A stretch of DNA of 64,000 nucleotides, from contig NC_066586.1 in NCBI RefSeq assembly GCF_905475345.1, forward strand, positions 5,359,400-5,423,399, read 5' to 3'. A program made the position numbers and the translations under genes. Positions 39,039 to 53,714 of the stretch are shown here, piece by piece. The notes beneath the pieces are model-generated. The model made no database searches, was not told the DNA's origin, and saw nothing but the letters and a program-made list of their open reading frames with translations. Positions within the stretch are counted from its first letter, which is position 1; each line of letters starts with the position of its first letter. The stretch is from Vespula vulgaris. Its lineage: Eukaryota > Arthropoda > Insecta > Hymenoptera > Vespidae.

Positions 39039-40634
39039 AAGAGATCGATAATTACGTGGAATCGTAATTATCGAAAAACAAGACGAGAGTTATCTTCCCA
39101 CACGAACGACGAGTACGTCGTCGAAGACGAGACACACGACGTCAACGACGACGACGACGACGACGAAGACGTCAACGAAGACGGTTTCACTGCATTCAGG
39201 TCATCGTTGGTTGACCAGCCCACGTGAAAATATTCCGCGTGTGCGTTTCTCTCTCTCTCTCTCTCTCTTTCTCCCTCGTCCCGCACACAGTCTTTCTCTT
39301 TCCTTACAAGCGCGTCCTGTTTTGTCCATTCGGCCTACGAAGAGATCGGAAAGTTGCCGTAACGAATCGACGTCGAACGTGCGTCTCTCGACGAACAAAG
39401 GGTCGAAAATGCCGTTAGAAACTCGCGCCGTTGAAGATGTCGAAGTTCGACGTTCTGAATCCTCGTAAACCTAGTTCTAGAACCTCTACGGAATTCTTAT
39501 TGAATCGCTCGAACGACGAGAGAAAAAACATATGCAGAAAAAGGAGAGAGAAAAAAAGAAAAAGAAAAAAAAAGAAAGAAAGAAAGAAAAAATATTCGTA
39601 CGAAATAAAATTTAAACGAGGAAGTCATCGATTCGATTGCTATTATGCATCTCTTATAATCGAATCGCTCGATCACGAAGTAGAGAAAGAAAGAGAAAGA
39701 GAGAGAGAAGCCATGTCCCGTGAAACGAGGACACCACCTCCCGACGTCTTAAATGGGAACGTAAAAGTCTGTATACACGCTAGTGCTTTACGAAGGAGGA
39801 AACGACAACTACGACGACAACGACGATAACGACGACAACGATGACGATGACGGTGACGATGACGATGATGGTTAGGCGAACTTGCGCGTTCTCGTATCCG
39901 CTCTGAACTGAAACCACTTCTTTCGTCTCTCTCTAAAACTCTGTAGTCTGTTCGTTCCTCGTTTCCGATCCACTTTCGGTACTTTCCTTTAACGCGTTCT
40001 TTAAACTTGCGTTCGCAATTTATTTGTTTAATATTTACCTATTAGAAATATCGTTGACGAAGGAGCTTACGAAAAATCGTTTCTCATTGAAATGATAAAG
40101 TTGTTTTCGATTTCGAAAGTTTATCTATTTTACGAGAAATATGTTTCATTTAAAAATCAACAAGTAAAATGTATATACAATAAATACTGCACGTGAATTC
40201 TTCAATCGATATACGTGATCGTCTCATCGCTATATCTTTTCTCTAATTACGTAACGAAAAGAAAAGAAAGGAAAACAAGAAAGGAAGAGATTATGAAATC
40301 GAGCGATAATGTCAGAATGATGACCACAAAAATTCGCAAATGCAACCGATTCGTATCCTATTAACAGCTAGCTTGCCGTTATTCTCCTGTCCGCGAGACT
40401 CCTTAACGACGTCTTTAAAGCAATCGTAGCGAGAAAATGATATCCATGAAAGCTTGCATAAGAATATTACGAGGATTACGAAAGGATAAGGATCGTCGTG
40501 AAATTTTAATGGCTACGACAAAACAAACATTGGTTTCTAGTTTTGATCGTTTCAAGTAATCTATCTAAGATACATATATCGACAAAATTTGCTTTAATTA
40601 ATTCAAATTCGTAATACAAGAATAGAAAGGAAAG

Positions 40635-40975
40635 GAGTTCACGAAAATTTCGGAGAGAGAAAAAGAAAGATCTTTCTTCTCGTTTAAAAAATTGAAAAAA
40701 TGGCTTGTCGAAAAGATGACACGTCTCAATGAAGTTAATGAAAATTTGAGAGAAAATAAGAGAGAGAGAGAGAGAAAGAGAGAGAGGATGGGTAGGGAGA
40801 ACTTTTATCTCATTTAAAAAATATAAAGATGACAAAGATGAGGTTTCAACGAAGTTAACGAAAATTTGAGAGAGAATGAGAGAGATAGAGATAAAGAGAG
40901 ATAAAGAGAGAGAGAGAGAGATCTTTTCTCCCGTTTGAAAAATATAAGCTCGTCGAAAGGATGGCACGTCTCTCG
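40635..40975. repeat. Three-copy tandem repeat, unit about 97-130 bp
   Basis: Each unit carries GAAGTTAACGAAAATTTGAG (the first copy is more diverged), a GA tract of variable length, and a CGTTTAAAAAATATAAA-like end. TCGTCGAAAGATGGCACGTC-like sequence follows in the first and third. The AAAATTT landmark recurs at 40644, 40741 and 40861. Copies differ at several bases, so the duplication is not recent. The minus-strand open frame across it is a by-product. Confidence 0.85.
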
Positions 40976-41291
40976 GCGGAGCCTCTTGCAGCCCCAGCAA
41001 TAAAGGAAGAGGGTAATAAATCGAGCGGAATAACCGGGCACACCTGTGCCACGCGCGCTCTATAGGCACATACAACACCATGGACTGTCTCTCTCTCTCT
41101 CTCTCTCTCTCACCATGCTCGAACGTATTATACTGGCCGTAAGCGAGCAACGTAAAAGTGTCTTAGGCACGGCCACCGGCGAGCTACTACCTCTATTGCC
41201 TCGGTACCTTTGCAAAACGATATTTTACTGCGTTTCACGGCTTGAGCCTGGCCGATTTCAAAGAAAAGCAAGAGAATAGGGGAGCGAGCGA

Positions 41292-41329
<38 letters not shown>

Positions 41330-41561
41330 GCGAGTTCTTTACACCCACCCGTCCAAGCTGCTCCGCCTCTCGAACGCGTTCCTGCTATATCCTGCCTCCT
41401 TTTACATTGTAATTCCTAGAGATATTAATGGCCGGTACTCTCTTGCCACGGAGTTTCGACAAAAAGTAGAGCTCGGTGATATAACACGCTCGGCTTTCAC
41501 GAGTTCTTTCTCCTTTTAGCGATCTCGAAATGTCCAACGGGGAGGATTTTTTCATTTCTTT

Positions 41562-41562
41562 A

Positions 41563-41611
<49 letters not shown>
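41562..41611. repeat. (ATT)n microsatellite
   Basis: About 16 uninterrupted ATT units. Confidence 0.95.
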
Positions 41612-41612
<1 letters not shown>

Positions 41613-43185
41613 ATGCAATAAGTTTAGTTGTACATTATACTATCTATCTCTTTCTATCTCTCGTCCAATCAAGCAATCGCGTGCAAATATTAAAATGGTT
41701 CGCATAAGAGATAGGAACGCATCGAGATTAGAAGCCGGTGCGTGCGTGCGCGTTTTGCACGCGATCGCACGTGGAGAACACGCACTCACGCACGCACGCA
41801 CTCACGCATACGAACTTACTCATGTGTGTATATATATACACACACACATATATATGTACACATATATACATACACAGGTATTATACACCGAGGCGTTAGA
41901 ATAAGTCAGCTGTTCCTCCTCGCGGTAAAGAATGTGCGTGTCGAGGGGAACGAATTCTCGAGTTTCAGCTGACGAGCAAGCGTTCGTGTTGCTAAGCACG
42001 AAAAGACCCAACGGCAACGACAACGAATAATAACGTGAGACCCTCTTTTCTTTTTCTTTCTTTTTCTCTCTCTCTCTCTCTTTCTCTGTTTCTTTTTCTT
42101 TTTCCTTATCTGCTACGTATCCTTCTTTATTCGGCGACCAAAAAAAGGGGGGGGCCTTCGAGCGTACACGAAATAATTCAAAGGTAAAATTATTCAGTGT
42201 CGATAACAACGCACACTGCGTTTCGTTCTTCATTCACAACGTAAATAAGTACAGTGTTACGATCCAAGATGGATCCAAGACAGAAAGATGTTAAGACAGC
42301 GAGAAGAGAAAGGGATGAGAAGAAGAAGAAGGAGGAGTCCGACAAACGGTTAACCGAATTAAAGGCAAAATTTACACTCGAGCGAGTCGAATTTTCTGCT
42401 CGGTCAATTCCACGGGAGACGCGGATGTAATGATAAATAATAATACTGTATATAACATCATTATATTTATATCAAATCAAACGGTGAATGCGATGATCGA
42501 ATTTGTAATTTGCTGTATTTCTCTAGAGAACTTCGAAGAACGAAGAATAATTTTTTCTCCTTCTTCTTCCTCTAATTCGTTTAACCTAGATAAAGATTGA
42601 TTAAATCGAGCAGAAAAATGTATTCGAGTAAATACCTTAATCTTTTTTTTTTTTTTTATAAGAATCGCTTGAAGAGGTCAATCCGATTCGATGCATTTTT
42701 CGTTGCAAAATGCAATCACTTTATTGTATCGTTGAAAGAAAAAAGAGAAAAACAGAAAAAAAGAGAGAGTAAAGGAAAACTTCCTTAAGCGAGCAATAAG
42801 TTTATGCGCATTCGATAACTTTCCTATGTGGTTTCCGGAATGTTTAATTACTTTTCGCGGGTGTGCATCGAAGCACGAGGTGCGTCGCGTGCTGCAACGA
42901 CCGGATAAGGGAACGCGTTTTAATTGCCGCATTGATGATGGCGCAAAACTTTCTCGTTCTCTGACGTCACATGCGATATAACAACGCAAGGAACCAACGA
43001 TTATCGAATGCGTTTCCAGAATCGGTACGCGATCGTTCCCGTCCCTTGTAAGGGTAAATGCTTTTTATTTTATATACTATATAGTATATGTGTGTGTGTG
43101 TGTGTATGTATCTCCTTTATCTTTCACGAAGTTACACGCTCGTTCCACATATTTTGTAGGCCACGTTCTCACACACTTGGCTACT

Positions 43186-43225
<40 letters not shown>

Positions 43226-46200
43226 TTACAAATTTTCGCAATTGCGAGCTGGTCCTCGTCGAGAGATCGTACGTACTCACGTTTTTGTCGATATAATCGA
43301 TCGAAAAAGAAACTCAATAGAGGAGAAAAAAAATAACAACACAGTATCGATACCGATCGACCATGCTTTTTTTTAATCACGAAAGTGAGAAACGATCGAT
43401 TCGGTCTCCCTCTTTCTTTCTTTTTCTTTATTTCCCTGTTTTTCTAATTTACTTACGATCTCGACGATCATCCACTTAAATATAATTAACGACGTAATCG
43501 TGGTTTTGTAAGCGCGTCTTATAGGATTTTATATGTAACTATATACGTACACAAGGCGATCGCTTTTTCTCGAATCACTGCATGAACCAGATGGATTTAT
43601 AGATCGATCGATCTGACACACACACACACACACATCCATTCATATATACACACATGCACAAATAAAAGAAAAGATGAACAAGATATTAAACTAATATAGA
43701 GAGATGAACATTCGATGAAATCTTATGTATTTTGCATGTAAGTACATAAATACGTACGTAATAATACTTTGTCGATCAAACGAGAGAGATATAAATAATC
43801 CACGAACGTGTACTCGCACAAAAAAATGGAGAAAACAAAAAGGAAAAAAAAAAAAAACAGAAAAAAGAGAAAGAAAAAAAAAGAAAGAAGGAAGGAACGA
43901 ACACAACAACAATGCGAATCGATCGTACTCCGGTCGAACGGAATTATTATCGAACGACCGGAGAACCGGATTGCCCTTTGACATCGTGGATCGACCCGAT
44001 GGAGTAGCCGACGAGAGCGAGGAAACGATCGTCGATCGCAAAACGTTCGCCGTCGATTGACCCGCATTACGTTACGAGGGCTTCACAGCTGGGTCCTGCC
44101 GTCTGTTTACCGGCTGTACGCGGCCTCGAATCTGGAACGCGGAGGAAAAGGGAGAGAAAGAAAGAGAGAGAGAGAGAAAGATAAAGCGAAGGGTGGGAGA
44201 GAAGTTGGGGGAGAAGGTAAGGCAATACCATGCTGTTGCCATCGAATCTTTACCAACTCGTTCCTCTATCTCTCTAAGAGATAGAGAATGAAAGAAAAAA
44301 AAAAAAAAGAAAAGGACAAGAAAAAAGGACGTTGCATCATTTTTAACGATTGCTACTTCCAACCGAGTTTATAATCGAGTATAAAAACTTTGTATCAAAA
44401 TGTTATAAAGGGGGAAAAAAAGAGAGAAGAAAAGAAAAAGAAAGGAAAATTTTGATAAATTAATGAAGAATTAGTGAAATTTTTGTGAGATAGATAAGAC
44501 TTAGATATTCGGATAGAGATAGAGAAAGAGTGAGAAAGAGAGAGGTGATAGTAGAAGCGCTTGTCCTTGAGATTCCATCGAGGCGTGGGTGCACTTCGTT
44601 TTCTACCTTATTCTTATTCTTCGAGATTCAACTCGAAGGAAGAAACGATCCGGAGGCAAAGCGCAAGTTCATAGTAGCGAGTAAGTAAGTACGTTTTGCA
44701 AAACGCTGGCCGCAGTCGTCGTTGCTACGACCGGATCGAGGCACGCGTTCGCTGGACCATAACCTCGTTTTTATCCTGAACGCGATACGGCTCTCTCGCG
44801 AGAGAGCATCTCGCCGCACTCTCTTAGCGATCTCACGGACCGATATGGCTTTACGGAACCTCCCTTCCACCCTCCTATTCTTCCCTTTCTTTTCTCGACT
44901 CTCGTTTGCGTGCAATGAAAAAGAAAAAAAAGAAAAAAAAATTTACAGAAGGGGTCGATATTATAGCTACGTGTACGTACATATATGTATGTAGACAGGA
45001 CTACTTACGTAAATATACATCTATATGTACATACATAGATGTCCCTAGCATACATACATAAATCGTCATGCTAAAAATATTAAGAAACAAAGAGACCCTC
45101 GTTCGTACGAGTAAGACAAAGAAAAAATAAATAAATAAATAAATAAATAAAAAAGATAGAGAAAGAGAAGAAGATGAAGAAGAAAAAAATATATTTCGTA
45201 TCGACGTTGCATTCCCATTCCGATAGAAATCGTTCGCCACCGTAGAAAAGTAAAAAGTGCCCGATAATGGCGCGGTATCATCGTCGATACGCGCGGGTAT
45301 TAACTCGCGCGGCTCGTTTCGAGTAATGGCCGTAAGAAGAATCGTAGAGAGACTGACTCGTGGTAGAGGACTCGTCGGATAATTCAAGTGCGATGCGCGT
45401 TCTTACGAATCGTCGACTGAGGGGAAAGAGATAGTATAGGAGGGAAGGAAGGGGTGGTGGGATGAGGCGGGGGATAGGGTTGGTAAGAAAAGATACGACC
45501 TTGACGTATCTTCTCGTTCCGTTTTCGATCGACTCTTTCTCCTTCTCTCCCCCTCTATCTCTCTTTTTCTTTCTTTTTCGTTCGCTCGCTCGCTCGCGCG
45601 CGCGTTCGTTGGCTCGCTCGTGCTTGCAATTTCTTGCCGATCACGGCTCTGTACCGGCACGATTAAGTCGTACGCATTCGTACAGAACATTGTTGCGAAC
45701 CCTGTTACCAGGCGTCCACATCGCAAAAGGGAGATAGATAGATAGCCGACGACCATAATCGGCTCTCGTAATTGCATCCGCTCCTTCCTCTCTCTACTAC
45801 TCCTCCTCCTCCTCTCTCTCTTTTTCCCTTGCTCTCTCCGTCTTTCATCTCCGAGGCAAAACTACGCGATATCACCGCTGGCGAACGTTCGACGTCGAGT
45901 TCGATCGAATCGAGTTTCCTCGCGAAAATCTTACGACAACTCGTTTGCCTCGCGAACCGACGCTCGAACCATATTGATCGAACGATCTATGCTCGTAGCT
46001 CGCACGCCTCTCCCTTCTCCTCCTCCCCCTCCCACTCACTCTCTATCTCTTTCTCTCTTAGTTTTATCATTTCTTACCTCGACGATACCACTGATTTCGC
46101 CTTGTTCTATAAAAACGAGAAAATTGTACCGATTGTGGAATAGAATAATGGGTGATGTCCTTAGAGGAAAATTCAAATGACGCCAACTACGTAGTTATCT

Positions 46201-47838
46201 AATATGAAATATTATATATACAACGGGTATAAATAATTTCACGTTCGTGTAACCTCGAAGTTTCGTAAGAAAGTAAAAAAGAAAAGAAAAAAGAGAAAAA
46301 GAAAAAGGAAAAGATTGAGACAAAGTAAACGAAAGTAAGAGAAGTAGAATGTGTGCGTGTGTATGTGTGGAAATGAAAGCCGTACGTCGAGAGCCAGCTT
46401 ACGTCCTTCTCCGCTCTTTAACATACTACACGGTATTAAGGGTGGACACGACTTACGTCACGCTAGAAAATGCGGGCAAGGTTGTTCCTTTTCCCAAGGC
46501 GCGTATACGCCAGAATGAATACGCGGAACCGCAACAACGATCGAACCGATACCACCGAGTGTTATCGAATAAGTAGAACGACCGGACGAGAGAAGCACGT
46601 TAACTTCATTTTCAATGTTTTCTCAACCTCTCAAGAAGAACAAATTCGCTTATACTATTTGATTTCTCCGTAATAAAGAAGTCTACTAAATGGGAAATTA
46701 TAGTTTACCTGGTCGATAAATAGACACGTTAAAATCGTTCGCGATATTTAAATATTACAATTTAACGAGCGAGAAAGAGATCGTTTCAAGATCCAGATTT
46801 GAACGGACTGAATATATCGTTATCGATCAAGAATACTGGTTTTCCACGATCAAGTCCGGAATCATTCTGTTTCTGAATACGAGGTAGTAGGATTTTAATA
46901 TCTGAAAAAAAAAAAAGAAAAAACAGAGAGAAAGAGAGAATTTCGCGTAAGATTTCAATTATACTTAGATACGCGACAAGTAATAACTAAGTGCATCCTG
47001 AAATCGTTTGAAACGAAGTGCATATGACGATAAGAGTATTTATTTATTTATCCCGTATAGATCGTTCTAAGTATATATAAGCTAAGTAACTCGTAATCGA
47101 ATTTTTTCTATTGAAATGTTTCGTTTGAAATTAAACAAGGAATATGAAAAATATCTGGAATTTTTTTTTCTTTTTTTGATGAAAGAGTGAATGAATCCTT
47201 TACGGACGTAGGACGTTCTTATGTATGCAATCTCGATGAAGACTCTTGAACAAAACGAAGTCGAGTCCACAAGTATCGGGTTTCAGTGTTTCTTTCGTTC
47301 GAAAAGAAATATCGCGCTCGATTCGTTTGCCTGGCTCGTTCGAGATGTCCGACCTTCACCCGACTACAGTCGCCATTATGCTCGTTACACACCGGTCGCG
47401 GTTGTAATTTACGGTTAACCGAACGGAAGCCGAAGGGGAGCGACCGCGTTGTAACGAGGTCGGCGAGTATAGGGTCTTAACGAAGAAACCACCTCGATTC
47501 TCTTACTTCCCCCTCCCCCTTCTTTCCCCTGTTCTCCCACTTCCTCTACCAATTCACCGACAAACTTCTTTTGCATCTCCTATATACGAGCTAAGGTACT
47601 TACGCGTCTGCAAATTTTAATTAATGACCTATTAAAGTTTTAACTTTTTCACCTTAATAATAAAATGTGTATTAAGAAAACGTCGTTCGACGTTTCAGAG
47701 TTATGTTCTAATCTGTCGGTATTAATTGGCCCGACGATTTATCTAGATCTGGCGAATGATTATCAAAAAGTTTCAATGATTGACGAGACGAAAATAAATT
47801 TCAACTTGATACGTTTTATTAACGAGATATCATCTTTG

Positions 47839-47866
47839 TTTTTTTTTTTTTTTTTTTTTTTTTTTT
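47839..47866. repeat. 28-base T homopolymer
   Basis: Longest homopolymer in the window. It could be a retrocopy tail on the minus strand, but no recognisable retroposed body or target duplication adjoins it. Confidence 0.9.
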
Positions 47867-49005
47867 CGTTAGAAAACTTTGAGTCAAAGGAGAAAAAAGG
47901 AGGAAAAAAGAACGCGAAGAAAAAGGAAAAAAAGAAAAAGGAAAGGAAATAGAAACGAGTTAAAGGGAGAGAAAGAAGAACGAGACGAAGATAAAGGCGT
48001 GCGAGTTTCGAGAGGACGCGTGGGCGTCGAACAGGACCCGAGAAGTACGAGGCGCAATCTGATTTTCGAGGATACGAGAAGAAAAGTGCAGACTGCTCGG
48101 TAACACGGTTCCAAACCTGTTTTTCGTTCCGAACGCGTATACCGCGCCTTAGCGACTCGTTATCTTCGATCGCGAGAGCTCACTTCCTCGTTTTTACTTT
48201 TGCCAATGGGGAAACAGACCTTGCGAGTTGACTCGTTAATGTTTTTCAAGATCTCGAAGAAGGTACTCTTCTTCTATGCTACTCTTCGAAGAAAGAAAAC
48301 AAATAGAAAGAAAAGGAAAGAAAAATAATATTCTTCTAGATTTCTCATGGAAGAGAAGGAGGGAAAAAAATAAGTAAAACAATCGTTCGCTTATAACCAA
48401 ACGAAATTAAAAAATAAAAAAAAAATAAAATAAAAAAATAAAAAAAACACAATTATTCGTTAAGAACGGCCTTTCCTTTTCTATTCAGGTATAGAAAAGT
48501 ACTGAAACACGTTCGAATCGTGACGACACAATGGCACGGAGTGATCTGGGCCAAAGGTGTCCTGCCGTCAAAGGATCGTGACCCATAGATCACAGCGTAA
48601 TCGCGAACGATCCATTCGCCCTCCTCTCTTTCTCTCTCTTTCTCACTCACTCGTTTCTTAAAAGCATCGTGTCGTAATAACTTCCAACGACTGCACCTCG
48701 GTCCTCAGCTAGTTCGTCACGATCGATCTCGATCCATAGATCGTTTGAGCAGGATGTATTTCTCTATCGGGAAAGATCGTTCGACTTAATCACGAGAACC
48801 TACGAAATTTTTCGTTTTGTTTTATTACTCCAAATCTTTCGACATTCGAAAGGAATAAACTGTAGGGTTCGGTGGCTAATTGGTGATCAATTTGATCGCC
48901 GAAGAAAAAGGGAATTCTCTCTCTCTTTTTTTTTTTTTTTGGAGGAATTCGATCCAGGTGTGCGGTTATCTAGCTGCTAGAGAATGTACATAGGAAGGAA
49001 AAGGC

Positions 49006-49037
<32 letters not shown>

Positions 49038-50022
49038 GAAGAAGAAGTAAAAGTAAAAGAAGAAGAAAAAGGATCGAGACGACCTTGAGAGAAGGAAGGC
49101 AAGAGCGTTCGTCTTTCTAGCCTTGCTCGAATACCACCCTCGTATTTTCTCACCCGTGAAGATATCCAAGGGAGCATACCGACACACCGTCTATCTTCTT
49201 CTTCTTCTTCTTCTTCTTCTTTCTTCTCCTCCTCTCTCTCAATTATTTATTTATTTATTTTTTTTTCAAGAAAACATTCTCCTTTTTTCTTTCTCTCTCT
49301 CTATTTCTCTCTCTCTCTCTCACTCTACTGTAATTCAAGGGAGAAAGAGAGAAAGAGAGAGAAAGATCGCACGAGCAAACGGCGTTCCGATCGAACGAGC
49401 CGATAAGTATAATTAAGGCGACGGAAAGTCGAAGAGAGGCACCGACTCCATTGCCTTCGAGAAGGGCTAAGACTCTGACTTATACCGTCTGGCCGTTATC
49501 GTTGATGATCGACATCATCTAAGGGTTGTTAATAAGATGTCGTTTCGTATTTTCCTGTCGATTTACTTTCTTCAAATATTAACGTTAAGGGGTATCGTTT
49601 AAATCGTATAATAAGAAGAAATATTCCGGATTATTACTCTAGATACTCCGAGAGAATTTTTCAAGCTTGAAAAATGTTACTGTCGTTCGTAAGGTAAGAG
49701 ATGGTCCTTTTTCGAAGTGAAAAAGCTGTGTGTGACGGTGATGGAATTCGAAGGGGCTAGAGTTCGCAGAAGGGCCAAGGGTATTTCGAAAACGTACATC
49801 CTCCTCTTTGAAAGAGGAGCAGCATTGTTATGTTAAGCGAAAAAGACGGTTTAGCCTGGAAAGGACAAGGAGAAAGACGAGAAGATGGAGGAGAAGCAGA
49901 AGGCGCAGTCTGAAGAAGAGGAGAGAGAGAGAGAGAGAGAGATGTATATGCGAGGAGAGAGGAACAGCTGTTCGTTCCTGGCTCGGCAGCTGCATCCCGT
50001 GGCACGTTCCGCCCGCCAAACT

Positions 50023-50040
50023 GAGAAGAAGAAGAAGAAG

Positions 50041-50072
<32 letters not shown>

Positions 50073-50085
50073 GAAGAAGAAGAAG
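50023..50085. repeat. (GAA)n array
   Basis: About 20 GAA units with one TAG interruption. Spurious Lys-, Arg- and Phe-rich frames span it. Confidence 0.95.
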
Positions 50086-52618
50086 ACTGCCAAAGACGAC
50101 CTTCGCGACGATGAGGAGGAGGACGAAGAAGAGAAGATACTCGATCTCGGACGAGGAATCGAAGCGTGACCCATACACAAGCAAGGAAGAGTCGCAAGAA
50201 GATGGTTGTTGCAATGAGATTGGATCAGCAATTCGTCCGTACAAAAATTCTCCACGAAATAATCCTAACAATTCGGAAAATTCTGACAGAAATCGTCTCT
50301 TAAATTCGATGATCTTTACGATCTTACAGATATCTTACAACTATATAATTGTATAATATTATCTTTTTTTCGATGATACAATCAATATATACACACACAC
50401 GAAGAGGAATATCTTTGAAAAGAAGATATTCTCTATGATCACTTTTTTTAATTAACGCGATTAATCTTTCCACGACTATTGGCAATTTCCTCTCGCTCCA
50501 TTTTCACATTCAATATTCAATTAGAATTAATTAATACAATTTGAAAAAGTATTTCTGAAATATTTCCTTAACCGACTGTATCTGAATCGAGTTCGATCTT
50601 AATTCCGAGTACCGGATACTTTCTCCGGTAAGTGAGATTCCGATTTACATGAAATAGAGGCAACGAAGTGAAACGTACGTTCGGTCTCGAGACACGTGTC
50701 GCGAGTACCGTGAAGATTCGTAGATGTTGGAATGAGAGAAAAAGAGAGAGAAAGAAAGAGAGAGAGAGAGAGAGAGAGCATAACTCGGTGTTTCTTCCTT
50801 CCTCGACGGAAGGTCATTGTCGAGCGGATCGCGACACAAGGCCCGAGCAAGTAGGCAGGAGGAGAAGCCGAGCTCCGGCGCACTAATTGCGAGCACCGTT
50901 ACCGTTACTTTCCGGACGGCATGCCTGTTTCTGTCGCATTAACTCGTCCGGTCCATCCAGAGCGGCGTTCGCATAGTCGTCTTAGTCCGAGAATCCGTAG
51001 GATAGCGGATTTTCATTCCGTTCATCTCGACGAACGGATGCCATTCTCTCTACAGAACTTTTTCCTTGGATTTTTCTTTACATCTTAAAATAAACTCCGT
51101 AGAGAATGGCTCCTTAGGGAGTAGTACCCTTGAAAAACGTTCCAGTTTAAAAATACATATTCCGTTCGTTCAAACTTAGAGGTCGGAACTTTAAAAAAAT
51201 TAAAAAAGAAAAGAAAAAAAGAAATGTTCGAACGATGAAAGAGGACAGAACGTATTCAGTACACGAGGAGTCCCATACGAATCATCGGGAACACACGGCG
51301 TACACGTGCGTCATAGTATTTATTGCTTCCGTTTCGAAACAGGTGATAATAAAAGTGTAGCTTTACTGCGTACGAATATCGATTTAGTTTCTGTCACGTC
51401 TGTTTCTTTTATTTTCTTCTCTTTCTACCGTTTATTATGTACGTACAACTGACTACTTTCGAGATTACGTTAACGGTAAAGGGTCAATGAACTTTTTCGA
51501 AGCTCTTCGATTGGCTGATAAAACAATTACCGATACGATGAATCAACGGAGACAGACGTTAATATTTAAAATTCTAAAGCTCCTCTTTCGCTCGATCGCC
51601 AATCGAGGGTTGAAATATCGCGATGAATTTGATATAAACGACGACGATAATTTTAGAACGAACGAAATATATTTTTTCTCTCGGAATTATCCGGTATACG
51701 ATACAATTGCTTTTTAAATAATTAAAATAAAATCTCGTCCTCCTCCTGGAGTTTTCTACAAAATGTATCACATTAATTCCTCGAAATAGTTTACTCGACT
51801 GCGTAAAGATAAAACGAAGGAAGGAAGGAAGGAAGGCACGCTAACACTAAGACGCGATACTTCGGACGAACGCACGGCAGACTCGTTTATCGAGGTCAGG
51901 AACCAAGAGAGGAGTCTCGGAGTCGAGATTCGAGAAACGCAGTGTGACCCGGTGACGGAACGCGCTTGAGAAGCGGTTGGGATGCGACTGGGATGCACCG
52001 GCGCCTCGAATACACCCCCCTTCCTTTCCCTTCCTTTCCTCGACAGTATGTATCGCTGTTTTTCTCTGTCTATTTCTCTCTTTCTCTCTTTCTTTCTTCG
52101 AAGTAGCAAGACGGTGGCAGAAACGACGAAGCGAACGACTCGAGAACGACTTTGCTTCGTGAGACGTTCGCTTATCGGGGTCATCGAGCTCCTCTTTTCT
52201 CTCGCGAGTTCGACGAAGAGAATCACGAAGGATAGTCTCGACCATATCTCTCTCTCTCTCTTTCTCTCTTCCTCTCGATAACCTCTTCCCGCTTAGCGTA
52301 GCTCGTAAAGCGTATTGTTTCGAAGGGAGTCTTTCTCTGTCTCTTTCTCTCTCTCACACTCAGCCAGATATCGTCCCTTACAGCCGGTATATCTTTCGAG
52401 GTAAGCTCGTCCTTTTGTACCTTAGCTCGTGCCTTAGGTAAAAGAGAGAAAGAGAAAAAGAAAAGAGAGAGAAAGAGAGAGAAGAAAAGCTTGCAACGTA
52501 TCTACCTATAAGGGTATAAATATCGAGTGGCAAGTGCATAGCGGACGGTTTCTGCATACTCCGCCCGGCCACAGGCTATTTTCAACCCACGCTCAACCCT
52601 CTCCTCCACCTTCTCTTC

Positions 52619-52661
52619 TTCTGCTGCTGCTGCTGCTTCTTCTTCTTCTTCTTCTTCTTCC
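52619..52661. repeat. Compound (CTG)n(CTT)n array
   Basis: Five CTG units run directly into about nine CTT units. Confidence 0.9.
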
Positions 52662-53681
52662 TTCTCTATTCTCCTCTCACTCAGATCCATTCTCCGTCTT
52701 TTTCTTCCGCGCTATTCTCCGAGACGCGACGACCCAACACCGTAAAGCTCGAATCCGCGTCTCTCTCTCTCTCTCTCCCTCTTTCTCTGTTGGACCGAGC
52801 AAGACCGCTCGGATAGATTTATTTCTCTCGGTCGTCTCTTGCGTAACAGCATCAACCGTAAAACGAGAAAGAGAAGTACTCTATGATTTGCGATTATGAA
52901 GTCGCGGAATAGAGTAAAGCTATAGTAAAAGAAAAACGTGAGTATCCTTAAGTTTTCTTGCTACTTGCAATAAGACGTACCCCACGTGTACGCGGTCGCC
53001 AGATGTTACCGTTCGATGATTTGACCGATGCAATAGTACGACCGTTCGTTCGTTTGTTCCTTCTTTCGTTCGTTCTTTATTTCATTCGTTTGTTCGTCCC
53101 GTTAGAATATTACCTATAAACCCAATAAACTATGAGAGAGATGTATCGGTGGCCATCCGTGTCAACGATATCCTTCCTCCTCTCGTATAATTCATATTCT
53201 AGGTTAATCTCGATTGTCGAGAATCTTTCGAGACTCGCGATAGAACATTGGAAGATCTTGTGCTTCGAACATCATTGGCTATTTCCCATCTCTATCATCA
53301 ACGAGATTCCGTTAAGACGTAGGTATATAAGATTACTTTCTCCCCCTCCTCCTTCTCCTCCTCCTCCATCTTCACTTCCACCATTCCGCTTCACTCCACT
53401 CCACTCCATTTCCACTTCTCTTCCTACCTCGTTTAGATAGATAAAATAGTTTCACAACGATGAGAAATTTTGTAATGACTCACCTTCGTAACATTCAACG
53501 CGACGACGAAGTTTAACGTCTAACATCGTATTACCTTCGAAACAAATTTCACGTCTACATTCCGCACGGATGATTTTCTTATATCGGAGAAAGAACGAGA
53601 CGATGCAACAAGGCGAGTATCTTTGTATGTGTTATACATACATATACACATCATACATCGACGATGACGACGACGAGACGA

Positions 53682-53683
53682 CG

Positions 53684-53714
<31 letters not shown>
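53682..53714. repeat. (GTT)n array
   Basis: Eleven GTT units. Confidence 0.95.

Larger units (their letters stand above)
27001..40500. other. Intron block with candidate splicing and structural elements
   Basis: Holds an AP-1-like inverted repeat (27267-27282), a hexanucleotide array (27664-27719) and the longest non-trivial open frame (28980-29906). It also holds a strong hairpin (33357-33390 core), a 77-bp GATA-type array (33660-33737) and the candidate recursive splice site at 38826. No recognisable protein-coding exon. Confidence 0.6.

Noticed and set aside
40506..41150. 214-codon minus-strand frame with Ser-Leu repeats
   Set aside because: Explained by the three-copy tandem repeat and its GA tracts; no known domain.
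46881..46891. let-7-like GAGGTAGTAGG
   Set aside because: The match stops after 11 bases and no opposing arm is present.
46703..46900. Possible minus-strand cassette exon (strong acceptor at about 46900, CAG/GTAAAC donor at about 46706)
   Set aside because: The acceptor is largely a poly-T artefact, the segment stops in frame after exon 1 (CGA TAT TAA), and the donor is mediocre.
47839..47866. Retrocopy poly-A tail on the minus strand
   Set aside because: No gene-like body, target duplication or transposon sequence next to it.
48964..48976. 13-base match to the middle of miR-9 (GGTTATCTAGCTG)
   Set aside because: The miR-9 seed TCTTTGG is missing (the sequence reads tgtgcGG) and there is no complementary arm nearby to form a precursor hairpin.
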